Source: Thermasporomyces sp040195635 (GTDB lineage Bacteria; Actinomycetota; Actinomycetes; Propionibacteriales; Actinopolymorphaceae). Taken from it: a stretch of 64,000 nt of DNA. This document shows positions 17,647 to 28,129 of the stretch, one piece after another. Where the stretch lies: contig NZ_JBEFTX010000011.1 in assembly GCF_040195635.1 (NCBI RefSeq), positions 124,001 through 188,000 of the forward strand. Reading direction: 5' to 3'. A program made the position numbers and the translations under genes. Below the pieces are notes generated by a model. The model was not told the origin of the DNA. It made no database searches and saw only the letters and a list, made by a program, of their open reading frames with translations. Numbering within the stretch: the first letter of the stretch is position 1; each line of letters opens with the position of its first letter.

Positions 17647-18633
17647 CTGATCACGGGCGGGGCGGGCTACATCGGCAGCACCATCGCCTCAGCATGCCTC
17701 GACGCCGGGATCGTGCCGGTGATCCTCGACGACCTGAGTACCGGACGGGAGGAGTTCACCGAGGGCCGGGCGTTCTACCGCGGCGACATCGCCGACGGTG
17801 ACGTCCTCGACACGGTGTTCCGCGATCACCCGGACATCTCGGCCGTCATCCACTGTGCCGCGAAGATCGTCGTACCGGAGTCGGTGCGCGACCCGCTCGG
17901 CTACTACGCCAACAACGTCTCGGGGACCATCGCGCTGGTGCAGCATCTGCTGCGTCACGGCTGCGAACGGTTCCTCTTCAGTTCGTCCGCGTCGATCTAC
18001 CAACCCGGGCCCGATCTCAGCGTCGACGAGTCGTCACCGGTCGACCCGCAGAGCCCGTACGCCGCGACCAAGATGATGGTCGAACGCGTCCTCGCCGACG
18101 CCGCTTCGGCTCTTCCGCTCCGGGTGATCTCGCTGCGCTACTTCAACCCGGTCGGTGCCGACCCCCTACTGCGTACCGGCCTGCAGAGTCCCGCCCCGAC
18201 CCATGCCCTCGGGAAGCTGATCGAGGCGTACGAGTCAGGGACGCCGTTCACGATCACCGGCACCGACTGGCCGACCCGCGACGGTTCGGGTATCCGCGAC
18301 TACATCCACGTCTGGGATCTCGCAGAGGCACACGTGCGGGCGCTGGAGAGGTTCGACGAGGTGGTGCCTGCGCCACGGGGATACGAGGTCATCAACCTCG
18401 GGACGGGACGGGGTACGACGGTCCGCGAGCTTGCCAGCGCGTTCCAGGATGCGGTCGGTGACCGGCTCCAGGTGCGGGAGGCGGGTCCCCGGCCGGGTGA
18501 CGCCGTGGGCTGCTTCACCCGCAGCGACAAGGCGGCAGCCATGCTCGGGTGGAGCGCGACGAGGACCGAGAAGGACGGCGCGCTCGACTCGCTGGCCTGG
18601 GCGCGGAAGCGTCCCACCATCCTCGGCCGCTGA
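17638..18633 (+). CDS. galE: UDP-glucose 4-epimerase
   Basis: 331-residue extended short-chain dehydrogenase. The NAD-binding GGAGYIGS, the conserved SSSASIY, and the catalytic tyrosine-lysine pair in SPYAATK are present, followed by LRYFNPVGAD and RDYIHVWDLAEAH, all characteristic of GalE. It interconverts UDP-glucose and UDP-galactose. The start is GTG 17638 with GGGAGG upstream. It is not in an operon with other gal genes. The 3' end carries a short duplication (CCATCCTCGGCCGCTGA) overlapping the stop. Confidence 0.92.
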   Translation: MKTLITGGAGYIGSTIASACLDAGIVPVILDDLSTGREEFTEGRAFYRGDIADGDVLDTVFRDHPDISAVIHCAAKIVVPESVRDPLGYYANNVSGTIALVQHLLRHGCERFLFSSSASIYQPGPDLSVDESSPVDPQSPYAATKMMVERVLADAASALPLRVISLRYFNPVGADPLLRTGLQSPAPTHALGKLIEAYESGTPFTITGTDWPTRDGSGIRDYIHVWDLAEAHVRALERFDEVVPAPRGYEVINLGTGRGTTVRELASAFQDAVGDRLQVREAGPRPGDAVGCFTRSDKAAAMLGWSATRTEKDGALDSLAWARKRPTILGR

Positions 18634-18735
18634 GCCCATCCTCGGCCGCTCGTCGATGGCAGCGGGCGCGTAGTCCATCCGGACGCTGAGCCGATCGCCG
18701 GCCGCTGAGCCGATCGCCGGCCGCTGAGCCGATGG
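18614..18735. repeat. Degenerate tandem repeats after galE
   Basis: Two copies of a CATCCTCGGCCGCT unit (the first containing the last galE codons) and nearly three copies of GCTGAGCCGATCGCCGGCC (18685, 18704, 18723). No gene is found between 18634 and 18964; this array and the hairpin next to it account for most of that 331-bp gap. Confidence 0.75.
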
Positions 18736-18783
18736 CAGCGGGCCGCGTGCTGAGCAGTGCGGAACCACCGACAGACCGCGGTT

Positions 18784-18849
18784 CATGATCAAGAGGCAGA
18801 AAACGGGGAAACGGGCCTACGATCGCCCGGTTTCTGCCTCTTGATCATG
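18784..18849. repeat. Long hairpin element with 19-bp perfect arms
   Basis: CATGATCAAGAGGCAGAAA (18784-18802) is perfectly complementary to 18831-18849, separated by 28 bases that include CGGG and CCCG. No T-run follows. A similar hairpin whose arms begin TCATGATCA occurs at 29977-30045, which suggests a dispersed repeat family rather than simple terminators. Confidence 0.8.
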
Positions 18850-18964
18850 GTCCGCGGCGCCGCCAGGGCGTTCGGCGGGCCCTCGACAGCAGCCCGGGCG
18901 CTCGACGACCTGTGCAAAACATTGTTCGTGCGGCTGTCGGTGGCTGCCGCCAGAATGAGCGGTC

Positions 18965-19636
18965 ATGTCCGCCGACCCGCCAGCCGGCCCAGCACCGCCG
19001 CCTGCTCCAGCCCAACCAACCGAACCAACCCAGCCAGCCCAGCCAGCCCAACCAACCCGCCCGGCGGACCCGACCCAACTGGTCGACCTCGATGCCCTCG
19101 CCGGCAACTCCGTCCGCCTCCGTGCCCTCAACGAGGGCGACCTGCCGCAGCTGTGTGCCTGGTGGGCCGATCCGCGCATCACGCCGTACCAGGTCGTCGG
19201 TCCGCCGCATCCGCGCCCCGCCAGCGTGCTCGCCGAGTGGTTCCGCACCCGGGGTGCCAACGACGGCATGGACTGTGGGTTCTGCATCGTGACCAAGGAC
19301 TCTGGTGAGCTGGTCGGCCAGGCCGCCCTGTTCGGCATCGCGCCGAAGGACCGGTGCGCGACGTTGGGGATCTTCCTCGGTCCGGAACATCAGGGCCGCG
19401 GCTACGGCTCCGACGCCGTGCGCACCCTCGTCCGCTACGGGTTCGCCCAGCTCAACCTGCACCGGGTCGAGCTGGGCGTGTTCGGCTTCAACGCCCACGC
19501 AATCGCCACGTATCGCAAGGTCGGCTTCGTCGAGGAGGGCCGGCGCCGGCAGGCGATCTACCGCAGCGGAGCCTGGCACGACGAGGTGCGGATGAGCATT
19601 CTTCGTTCGGAATGGGACGCCTCGAGCATCCCTTAG
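18965..19636 (+). CDS. GNAT acetyltransferase, RimJ/RimL type
   Basis: 223 residues: a Pro/Gln-rich N-terminal tail (about 1-40) and a GNAT domain with LGIFLGPEHQGRGYGSDAVRTLVRYGF, the acetyl-CoA loop, and HRVELGVFGFNAHAIATYRKVGFVEEGRRR, the RimJ-type C-terminus. Members acetylate N-terminal or small amine substrates. Which one cannot be told. No Shine-Dalgarno precedes ATG 18965; CAGAAT eight bases upstream could be a -10 of a leaderless transcript. It is followed after about 80 bases by the UvrA2 gene on the same strand. Confidence 0.85.
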   Translation: MSADPPAGPAPPPAPAQPTEPTQPAQPAQPTRPADPTQLVDLDALAGNSVRLRALNEGDLPQLCAWWADPRITPYQVVGPPHPRPASVLAEWFRTRGANDGMDCGFCIVTKDSGELVGQAALFGIAPKDRCATLGIFLGPEHQGRGYGSDAVRTLVRYGFAQLNLHRVELGVFGFNAHAIATYRKVGFVEEGRRRQAIYRSGAWHDEVRMSILRSEWDASSIP

Positions 19637-19719
19637 CAGTCACCCGCAAGCTCGAGCGTCCACTGACAGAGGAGGACCGCGGTGGTGTGTGTTTCCAGAT
19701 CGTACGAAAGGGTCGCGCG

Positions 19720-22026
<2,307 letters not shown>

Positions 22027-22125
22027 TGTCCGGTTGCCCAGGGTGGGTGGGCGGGCGGCGACCGGCTGTCCACACGCCCGTCGTGTTCGCGGGCGCATGC
22101 GTAGGCGACCGCACGTAGGCCTGGC

Positions 22126-22165
22126 GCGGTGTGCGGGCTCCGATCGCGGTGTGCGGGCTCCGATC
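22126..22165. repeat. Two perfect 20-bp tandem copies
   Basis: GCGGTGTGCGGGCTCCGATC is repeated exactly at 22126-22145 and 22146-22165, ending at the stop codon of the minus-strand VOC gene. Confidence 0.85.
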
Positions 22166-22553
22166 AGGGGCGGCGGCTCGCAAGGACGCAGAACTCGTTC
22201 CCCTCTGGGTCGGCAAGCGTGACCCAGCTCTCATCGCCGGTTTGGCCGACATCGGCGTGTCGAGCACCTAGGTCGAGCAGGCGACGGACCTCTTCGTCCT
22301 GCTCCCTGTCGGTGGGGTTCACGTCGAGGTGGAGCCTGTTCTTGATGGTCTTGCCCTCGGGCACGCGCGCGAATGTCAATGTCGGCGGCACCGGACCAGG
22401 GTGGTTGGTGGCGTCAGGCACCGTAGGGGGACCAATGGCGACAATGCCCTCGTCTTCGTCTTGCACCTCGTAGTCAAGGACCGCGCACCAGAACCGGGCC
22501 AGACCGTTCGGATCGGCACAGTCGATCGCAAGCTCGGTGAACTTACTGGTCAT
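22164..22553 (-). CDS. VOC (glyoxalase/bleomycin-resistance) family protein
   Basis: 129 residues in one vicinal-oxygen-chelate module pair. FTELAIDCADPNGLARFWCAVLDYEV is the usual N-terminus, NRLHLDV gives a metal-type His position, and WVTLADPEGNEFCVL ends the domain. Proteins of this size act as small lyases, dioxygenases or binding proteins; no substrate is implied. GGAGG lies seven bases before ATG 22553. Confidence 0.85.
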   Translation of the reverse strand: MTSKFTELAIDCADPNGLARFWCAVLDYEVQDEDEGIVAIGPPTVPDATNHPGPVPPTLTFARVPEGKTIKNRLHLDVNPTDREQDEEVRRLLDLGARHADVGQTGDESWVTLADPEGNEFCVLASRRP

Positions 22554-22610
22554 GTCAGGACCTCCAGGTCACGTAGTGGGTCCGCCAATGGGTTTTCTAG
22601 CCTCGGGAGG

Positions 22611-23569
22611 CTAGGCGGCCCGGTATTGGTCCCGGATCTCAGGGAGTTGGTGGAAGCCAGCTGAGGAGTAGGTGGCGACGGCACCGACATTGGAGCTCGC
22701 GGTGCAGACGATCGCGCTCGACGAGCCCAGCTCCTGGAGTGCGGCCGCCGCGGAGACGGTGATCGCCTTGCCGTAGCCGTGACCGCGATGTTCCCGGTGC
22801 ACGCCCATCGGCTCGAGCAACCCCGGGCTTCCCCGGACCGGCCGACCACACCGTCACCGCGGCAACCGCGTTGCCCCGGTCGTCGTACGCGACCAGACAC
22901 CGGGCGTCGGCGTACGGCAGTCCGGCCGCCATCGCGTGCCAGCGCCCGTCCGTGAACGTCGACCTGTCGAACGACGCCCGCTGTACGGCGGCCCGCATGT
23001 GCGCCTGCTCCGGCCCGACCACCTCGATCCGCACGTCTGGGTCCTCCACCGGCTGCGTGAGGTCGCGGCGCAGCGGTGTCCGCGGCTCGTCGGAGTTCCA
23101 GCCGGCTTCGAACAACAGATCTTGGGCCAGTGCGCCCAGAGGCGCTTCGACGTTGACGGTTCCCTCTCCCAGTACGCCGCCCCCCGGCTCGGTCACGTCC
23201 CGGGTTCAGCTGTTGCGCCAGTTCCTCGTCCCGCCGAGCGTCTGGCGCGATCGTCAGCCGCAACAGCTGGGGACCGTCAAGCAGCCCGACGGCGAGAATC
23301 TGCCCGTCCCGGCTCCAGGTCCGGACCGCCACGGCCGTCGCCGCTGCGCCGAACCGCCAGAACCAGCCCAGGTCGCCCGGATGCAGTTGCATCGGCGCCC
23401 CGTCGTACTGCCACTCCCGCAGCACGCCCACAGCCTCGCTCAGCCCGTCGACTCCCGGCTCGCCCCGCACAATTGCCATACGCCGATCACACACCACCGG
23501 GTCGACAGTCCGCGCCTGGTTTTCGGCCGTCCGGCGTGGTGTGGCCGGGCTCAGAGAGGTCATAGGCAC
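22611..23569 (-). pseudogene. GNAT acetyltransferase broken by two frameshifts
   Basis: Three consecutive frames join into one acetyltransferase. Residues from 23569 to about 23200 (LREWQYDGAPMQLHPGDLGWFWRFG) are in one frame, about 23200-22830 (FDRSTFTDGRWHAMAAGLPYADARCLVAYD) in a second, and about 22830-22611 (EPMGVHREHRGHGYGKAI, the acetyl-CoA loop, then NVGAVATYSSAGFHQL) in a third. Each piece aligns with the family, and no single frame gives a whole protein. Two net indels near 23200 and 22830 explain it. It is either a decaying gene or local sequencing error. The piece from 22820 could be translated alone but lacks half the fold. Confidence 0.8.
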
Positions 23570-23662
23570 GCACCATGACAGACACGCTCGAAGCCTTGGC
23601 GTTGGCGCAGCACACTGATGGGGTAAGGGCTTGCAGGGCCAGCTTGGGTCGCAAGCGGTTCG

Positions 23663-24499
23663 CTAGCCGGACGTCGCGTCGCGTTCGCTTCTTTGGGCGA
23701 GCCTCTGGGCTTGCCCCGCGTGGATGTCGCTTACCCATTCCCAGCCGGGCTTGGCCGATGGGCCGATCCGCGGGTCGTCGGGAGCATGGCCGTCACGCAG
23801 GGCTTGCACGTACGCGCGGTCCTGTTTGATCCGTGCGCGTACCTGATCAGCTCCGCCGACGGACCCATGACCGGGGATGAGGACATGGACGTCGTCCGCC
23901 ACGTCCTCGAGCAGCCGCAGCCCAACGAGGTAGTCCTCGATCGGGTCATTGGTGCTGTTGAAGTCGTCGAGCATCGGAATGAAGACATCGGACAGCGTGT
24001 CGCCGGCGACGAGAACACCGCGTTCCTCGATCAACAGTGCCGCATGGCCCGGGGCATGCGCCGGATGCTCGATGATCCGGACTCGAGGGCCATCCCAAGG
24101 AATCTGCGCAGTTTCGGCAGGCAGGGCGGTGATGAGGCCGAACGGGTCCAGCGGTATCTCCTCGGCGATTTCCGGCGGTAACCCCTCGGCGACGCGGGCC
24201 TTCCAGTCCGCGTTCGACCGCAGGTCTCGCATCTGAGCCGCACAGCGGGCTGTGCCGTAACGGGGCGCTTCGCCGAGTTCGGCGTGCCAGAGCACGTGAT
24301 CCCAGTCAGGATGCGTCGAGAAGCCTGCCGCGACGGTCTGGCCCCACTCGCGAAGGTCGTTCGCGAGGCAGGTCATTTCATCGCCTGTTATCCCAGGGTC
24401 GATGAGCAACACGCCGGCCCTGCCCTGCACGACAACGGTGTTGTTCTGGAGTAACTCGCTCTGGTGGACCAACACACCTTCCGCGACCTGCGTCAGCAT
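23663..24499 (-). CDS. MBL-fold metallo-hydrolase
   Basis: 278-residue metallo-beta-lactamase-fold hydrolase. LLIDPGITGDEM is the first strand region, THPDWDHVLWH the metal motif (His-x-Asp-x-Asp-His type), HAPGHAALLIEERGVLVAGDTLSD gives the second His and the bridging Asp, and LIPGHGSV the final His. All metal positions appear present. The substrate is unknown; the family includes thioesterases, lactonases and phosphodiesterases. GGAAGGAG precedes the start. It probably ends a same-strand run of five genes that begins with arsR at 26990. Confidence 0.85.
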   Translation of the reverse strand: MLTQVAEGVLVHQSELLQNNTVVVQGRAGVLLIDPGITGDEMTCLANDLREWGQTVAAGFSTHPDWDHVLWHAELGEAPRYGTARCAAQMRDLRSNADWKARVAEGLPPEIAEEIPLDPFGLITALPAETAQIPWDGPRVRIIEHPAHAPGHAALLIEERGVLVAGDTLSDVFIPMLDDFNSTNDPIEDYLVGLRLLEDVADDVHVLIPGHGSVGGADQVRARIKQDRAYVQALRDGHAPDDPRIGPSAKPGWEWVSDIHAGQAQRLAQRSERDATSG

Positions 24500-24535
24500 G
24501 CGGCTCCTTCCGCTTGTGCTTCTTGGTGTCGATCC

Positions 24536-25624
24536 TCACGCATGTGGGTTGACCTCGGCTGTGGTGAGGTCGGCGAGTCGTTGTGCGGTGTTGAAGTGGG
24601 GGGTGAGCCGGCTCTTGGTCAGGGCGAAGGAGGTGCCGGTCGCGGTGTCGGCGTAGACGTAGCTGCCGCCACCACCGACCCAGCCGAACGTGGTAGGCGT
24701 CTGTTCCATGCGAGTACCGATTCGGCCGAGCGGATAGCCCAGAGCCAGCCGCGCATGGTTACCGAAGACCTGGTCGGTGCCTTCGAAGGCCACCGCCGTC
24801 ACCTCCTGGAGTTGGCGGGAATCGATGAGCCGACCGTCGAGCACCGCGGCGTTCATGGCAGCGATTCCCCGGGCGGTGAAGGTGCCGACCGACGGGATGT
24901 CTGCTTGCAGGATGTCGTGGCTGTTGCCCATGGCCGCGGTCGGTTGCAGTTCCCAGGGCGCCAGAATGGCATCACCGTCGGGTCGGGCGATCGGGGGTGG
25001 TGCGGCGTCTTCGAGTCGTGCCAGGCGAGCCAGGTCGGTTCGGGGCACACCGAAGTACAGGTCACCGTCGATACCCAGGGGCACGCTGATCCACTCGTGC
25101 AGGAGTTGCCGCATCGGTTTGCCAATGACCCGGCGTGCGACCTCGCCGAGGAGGAAGCCGAAGGTGAACGAGTGGTATCCCGTCTCGGTCCCGGGTCGCC
25201 ACCGCGGTTCGGCGTCGGCGATCGCGGTGCAGACCCGCGACCAGTCAGTCAGGTCGGCAGGGCCGAGGCCACGAGGCATCGCCGGCACGCCGACGGAGTG
25301 TGTGAGCACGTGGCGAAGAGTCGCGGTCGCCTTGCCGTGGGCACCGAACTCTGGCCACAGGTCGACCACTGGTGTGTCGTATCCGACGGCACCGGTCCTG
25401 ACGAGCAGATGAGCGATCAGCGACGTCATGACCTTGCCAGTAGAGAAGCTGAAGAACGGGGTCTGCGGGTTCACCCTGCGCCCGGTCCGGCCGTCGGCGA
25501 TACCGGCGACGGCGTCGACGACAAGCGCACCGTGGTGATAGACGGCAACCTGCAAGCCGGTTTCGGCTCCGGTGTCAACGAGTTCGTCGAGAACGGCTTG
25601 AACCTTCTGCTGCAGTGAAGGCAT
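24536..25624 (-). CDS. Serine hydrolase of the class C beta-lactamase/EstB family
   Basis: 362 residues. The nucleophile motif SFSTGK (S-x-x-K) lies near residue 62. GYHSFTFGFLLGEV replaces the usual Tyr-x-Asn, keeping the Tyr, and FGWVGGGGSYVYAD is the third-motif region, with Val-Gly-Gly where class C enzymes have Lys-Thr-Gly. This pattern fits esterases or D-aminopeptidase-like members more than true beta-lactamases. No signal peptide is seen, so it is probably cytoplasmic. Three ATGs in a row follow AAAGGGG; the third (25624) has the best spacing. Confidence 0.85.
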   Translation of the reverse strand: MPSLQQKVQAVLDELVDTGAETGLQVAVYHHGALVVDAVAGIADGRTGRRVNPQTPFFSFSTGKVMTSLIAHLLVRTGAVGYDTPVVDLWPEFGAHGKATATLRHVLTHSVGVPAMPRGLGPADLTDWSRVCTAIADAEPRWRPGTETGYHSFTFGFLLGEVARRVIGKPMRQLLHEWISVPLGIDGDLYFGVPRTDLARLARLEDAAPPPIARPDGDAILAPWELQPTAAMGNSHDILQADIPSVGTFTARGIAAMNAAVLDGRLIDSRQLQEVTAVAFEGTDQVFGNHARLALGYPLGRIGTRMEQTPTTFGWVGGGGSYVYADTATGTSFALTKSRLTPHFNTAQRLADLTTAEVNPHA

Positions 25625-25702
25625 CATCATCACCCCTTTGGCCACGTGTAGCCACTCAACATGAGAGAGATATGCCTGCCGCGGCGTGCAGGCCCACCTG
25701 GG

Positions 25703-26143
25703 TCACAGGTCGCCGGTCAGTACGGCTTTGCCCGTCTCGCCCTCGAAGGGCACTGAGGCGTGCTCGTGGACGATCTTCCAGCCGTCGTCGAGTTTGCGGA
25801 GGCAGCTGGTCGCGCGTACCCACATGCCGACTTCCGTGCCGTCGAGCATGGTGCCGCTGATCCGGACCAGGAAGTGGCAGAACGCGAGGTCGGCGTTCGT
25901 CGTGATCGTCAGGTCGCGGATCTCGTGGCCGATGCCGGTGCGGTACGCCGCGAGCCACTCCTGCTTTCGAGCTGTCGTCTCGGCGCCACGATGGACGAAC
26001 GGGGCGACGGCATCGAACACCACGACATCGGCGTCGTTCGCGGCAGCCAGCGTGGCGGCGTCCTTGCTGGAAAGCGCCTGCGTGCGGGCCTCGAACAGCT
26101 CGCGGATCTCGGCTTCGGCGTTCGGGTCGTTCGTTCTCTGCAC
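25703..26143 (-). CDS. SnoaL-like/DUF4440 (NTF2-fold) protein
   Basis: 146-residue NTF2-fold protein. AEIRELFEARTQALSSKDAATLAAAND, DAVAPFVHRGAETTARKQEW, HFLVRISGTMLDGTEV and WKIVHEHASVPF are typical of the SnoaL/DUF4440 group. Such proteins form a small-molecule pocket and sometimes act as cyclases or isomerases. The second GTG (26143) was chosen because AAGGGAG lies eight bases before it. It follows the AHSA1 gene by 14 bases in an operon. Confidence 0.82.
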   Translation of the reverse strand: MQRTNDPNAEAEIRELFEARTQALSSKDAATLAAANDADVVVFDAVAPFVHRGAETTARKQEWLAAYRTGIGHEIRDLTITTNADLAFCHFLVRISGTMLDGTEVGMWVRATSCLRKLDDGWKIVHEHASVPFEGETGKAVLTGDL

Positions 26144-26157
26144 TGTGGACACTCCCT

Positions 26158-26607
26158 TCAGGACTGGTCGAGTTCGCGGCCGAGCGCGTCCAGCCAGTCG
26201 CCGGTGCCTTGTTGTCGCCACTCGGGCTGTTCCTGGTCGTCGAGGAAGGTGTCCTGTTCGGTGAGCACCAGGTGCGTGCCGGTGCCGTCGGAGACGAACT
26301 CCACGGTGGTCACCGACACGGTCGCCAGCACACCGCGGCCGTACAGCAGGGTGGTGTAGACGATGCGCTCGTCGGTGAGGATGTCGCGGTAGACCGACTC
26401 GGCGACGATCTCTGCCCCGTCGTCGGTGCGTCCGTGGGCGGCCTCCGCGCCGCCGACGCGGAAGTCGAGGGTGTAGTCGGCGTCGTCGGCGGCGAACCAT
26501 TTCGCCTTCGTGTCCCGATCGGCCCAGGCCGCGAAGACCTGTGCGGGGGAGGCGGAGTAGGTCCGCTCCAGCGTGAACGTGCTGTGCTTCACCGAGTGCT
26601 CGGTCAT
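26158..26607 (-). CDS. SRPBCC/AHSA1 domain protein
   Basis: 149 residues of the START-like SRPBCC fold: TFTLERTYSASPAQVFAAWADRDTKAKWF at the N-terminus, an AHGRTDDGAEIVAESVYRDI core, and LVLTEQDTFLD. In actinobacteria such genes very often follow an ArsR regulator in an ATGA-coupled pair, as here, and the SRPBCC protein may sense or bind a hydrophobic ligand. AAGGAG precedes ATG 26607. The ligand is unknown. Confidence 0.88.
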   Translation of the reverse strand: MTEHSVKHSTFTLERTYSASPAQVFAAWADRDTKAKWFAADDADYTLDFRVGGAEAAHGRTDDGAEIVAESVYRDILTDERIVYTTLLYGRGVLATVSVTTVEFVSDGTGTHLVLTEQDTFLDDQEQPEWRQQGTGDWLDALGRELDQS

Positions 26608-26990
26608 GATCTGGGCTCCTTCGATGGGTCGTCCGGTGGTGTGGTGGTCGTGGTGTGGTCGGTCGCGCTCTCGCCGAGGACGTCGCCGAGGCGGTCGAGG
26701 CGGTGCTCCCATGTCGTTCGCTGGAGGCGCAGCCACCCCTCGGCGCGCCGCAGGCCGGATGGGTCGATCTGGCAGGTGCGGACGCGTCCGGCCTTCTCCG
26801 ATCGGACCAGCTCGCTCGTCTGGAGTACCTGAAGGTGCTGGACCGTTGCCGCGACCGTCACGCCGAGGAGGCGCGCCAGCTCACTCACCGTGGCCGGGCC
26901 GCGGGTCAGGCGCTGGATGATCGCCCGCCGGTTGGCCTCGGCGAGGGCGTGGAACACCCGATCCGCGGCGGCCGACTCATGGTTAAGCAT
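26604..26990 (-). CDS. ArsR-family regulator
   Basis: 128 residues: a compact winged helix (RVFHALAEANRRAIIQRLTRGPATVSELARLLGVTVAATVQHLQVLQTSELV) followed by GRVRTCQIDPSGLRRAEGWL and a Thr-rich tail. No metal-binding Cys pair is seen in the recognition helix, so it is more likely a ligand-type than an arsenic-type sensor. The ATG at 26990 lies inside its own dyad operator, and the transcript is probably leaderless. It couples to the AHSA1 gene (ATGA) and leads a five-gene run. Confidence 0.88.
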   Translation of the reverse strand: MLNHESAAADRVFHALAEANRRAIIQRLTRGPATVSELARLLGVTVAATVQHLQVLQTSELVRSEKAGRVRTCQIDPSGLRRAEGWLRLQRTTWEHRLDRLGDVLGESATDHTTTTTPPDDPSKEPRS

Positions 26991-27025
26991 GCACTTAACT
27001 GTAGGGCGCCTCCCCAGAAAGTCAA
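26982..27025 (-). promoter_or_regulatory. arsR promoter with dyad operator over the start codon
   Basis: On the minus strand TTGACT (27025-27020), a 16-bp spacer and TACAGT (27003-26998) form a promoter whose start point falls at about the ATG (26990). The dyad GTTAAG-N6-CTTAAC (26982-26999) overlaps the -10 and the start codon, so a bound regulator would block initiation. A further CTTAAG half-site lies near 27034. Confidence 0.7.
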
Positions 27026-27215
27026 GTCGTCGCTTAAGCTTTTGCTCTCGGCCCAACCGAGCATGGACATCTGCCGCGGGCATCGGTGTCAGGTCATCGG
27101 CCCTCGAGGTAGGCCTGCCGTGGCGTGAGGTCACCGAGGATCTGGGCGGCCTGATCGCGTTGGAGAGCTGGCGGTTCCTGCGTGGGGCATGCCCGAAAGC
27201 TTGACGCAGTAGAGA

Positions 27216-27247
27216 TTGACACCATCGAACGTACGTTCGATGATGGA
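27216..27247 (+). promoter_or_regulatory. SOS promoter with LexA box for imuA'-imuB
   Basis: TCGAACGTACGTTCGA (27225-27240) is a perfect actinobacterial/Bacillus-type LexA box. It sits between a consensus -35 TTGACA (27216-27221) and a GATGAT -10 (27239-27244). Transcription would begin around 27250, at the GTG chosen for imuA', giving a leaderless or nearly leaderless SOS transcript. Confidence 0.85.
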
Positions 27248-28129
27248 GTGGTGGCTGGTTCTGCGCAGGGACGCACCCTCGACGTCGTACGCACGTCGGC
27301 AAGCCAGCCTGCCGTGGCCGAACGCACCGGATCGAAACCCGGCATCGCGGACCACAGTCGGGCGAGGCGCAACCGTGCGGCGGTGGTGGAGGAGCTGCGG
27401 GCCGAGCTCGCCGCCCGCCCGGCGACTGCCACGGGATCCGGCCGGGCGGTGCCCACCCTCCCCGCGCTCCCGGCCTTCGGCGACCTGCTGCCCGAGCGGG
27501 GACTTCGCCGGGGCGCGAGCTATTCGGTCCAGCGTTCGGCCATGCTCACCATGGCGCTCCTGGCCGGAGCGTCCCGGGCGGGCTCCTGGTGCGGGATGGT
27601 CGGGATGCCCGGTTTCGGCGCGGAAGCCGCGGCCGGGCTGGGCATCGACCTCACCCGGGTCATCCTGGTCCCGGCGCCAGGACGACAGTGGCTCAACGTT
27701 GTCGCGACCCTGGTCGACGTCCTCGACCTCGTGGTCGTCCGCCCACCTGCCCGCCCCTACGACGCGGAGACGCAGCGGCTGGCCGCCCGAGTACGCGAAC
27801 GCGGCGCCGTCCTTCTCGTCCAACGCCCGGACTGGCCGGGATGCGAACTGCGGATGGCGATCACGTCGAGCACCTGGCACGGCCTCGGCGCCGGGCACGG
27901 GCACCTGACGTCTCGCGAGGTGACCGTCGAGGCGACCGGGCGGGGCACCGGCGGGCGACGTCGTACGACCCGGTTGTGGCTGCCCGACCGCGCCGGGGAC
28001 GTCCGCGTCGCCGGACCTGCGGATCGCGCCGACCTCGCTCCGCTCACCGAGCTTGCTGAGCTTCCCGACCTTGCTGACCGTCCCGGTCGCACCAGCCTCC
28101 CTGGCCGCCGGTGGGAGCGCGCGGGATGA
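27248..28129 (+). CDS. imuA': ImuA' (RecA-like partner of the mutasome)
   Basis: 293 residues upstream of imuB, as in mycobacteria, where ImuA' bridges the ImuB-DnaE2 mutasome. It has RecA-like features: GDLLPERGLRRGASYSVQ before the weak nucleotide loop (MALLAGASRAGSWCGMVGMPG), LTRVILVPAPGRQWLNVVATLVDVLDLVVVRPP resembling the Walker B strand, and a C-terminal ARVRERGAVLLVQ. No proper GKT loop is present, which is usual. GTG 27248 was chosen because the LexA box and -10 are directly upstream; the frame is open further upstream through the operator. Confidence 0.8.
   Translation: MVAGSAQGRTLDVVRTSASQPAVAERTGSKPGIADHSRARRNRAAVVEELRAELAARPATATGSGRAVPTLPALPAFGDLLPERGLRRGASYSVQRSAMLTMALLAGASRAGSWCGMVGMPGFGAEAAAGLGIDLTRVILVPAPGRQWLNVVATLVDVLDLVVVRPPARPYDAETQRLAARVRERGAVLLVQRPDWPGCELRMAITSSTWHGLGAGHGHLTSREVTVEATGRGTGGRRRTTRLWLPDRAGDVRVAGPADRADLAPLTELAELPDLADRPGRTSLPGRRWERAG

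Noticed and set aside
24536..25624. True class C beta-lactamase
   Set aside because: The third motif lacks Lys-Thr-Gly, no signal peptide is seen, and Tyr-x-Asn is replaced by Tyr-His-Ser.
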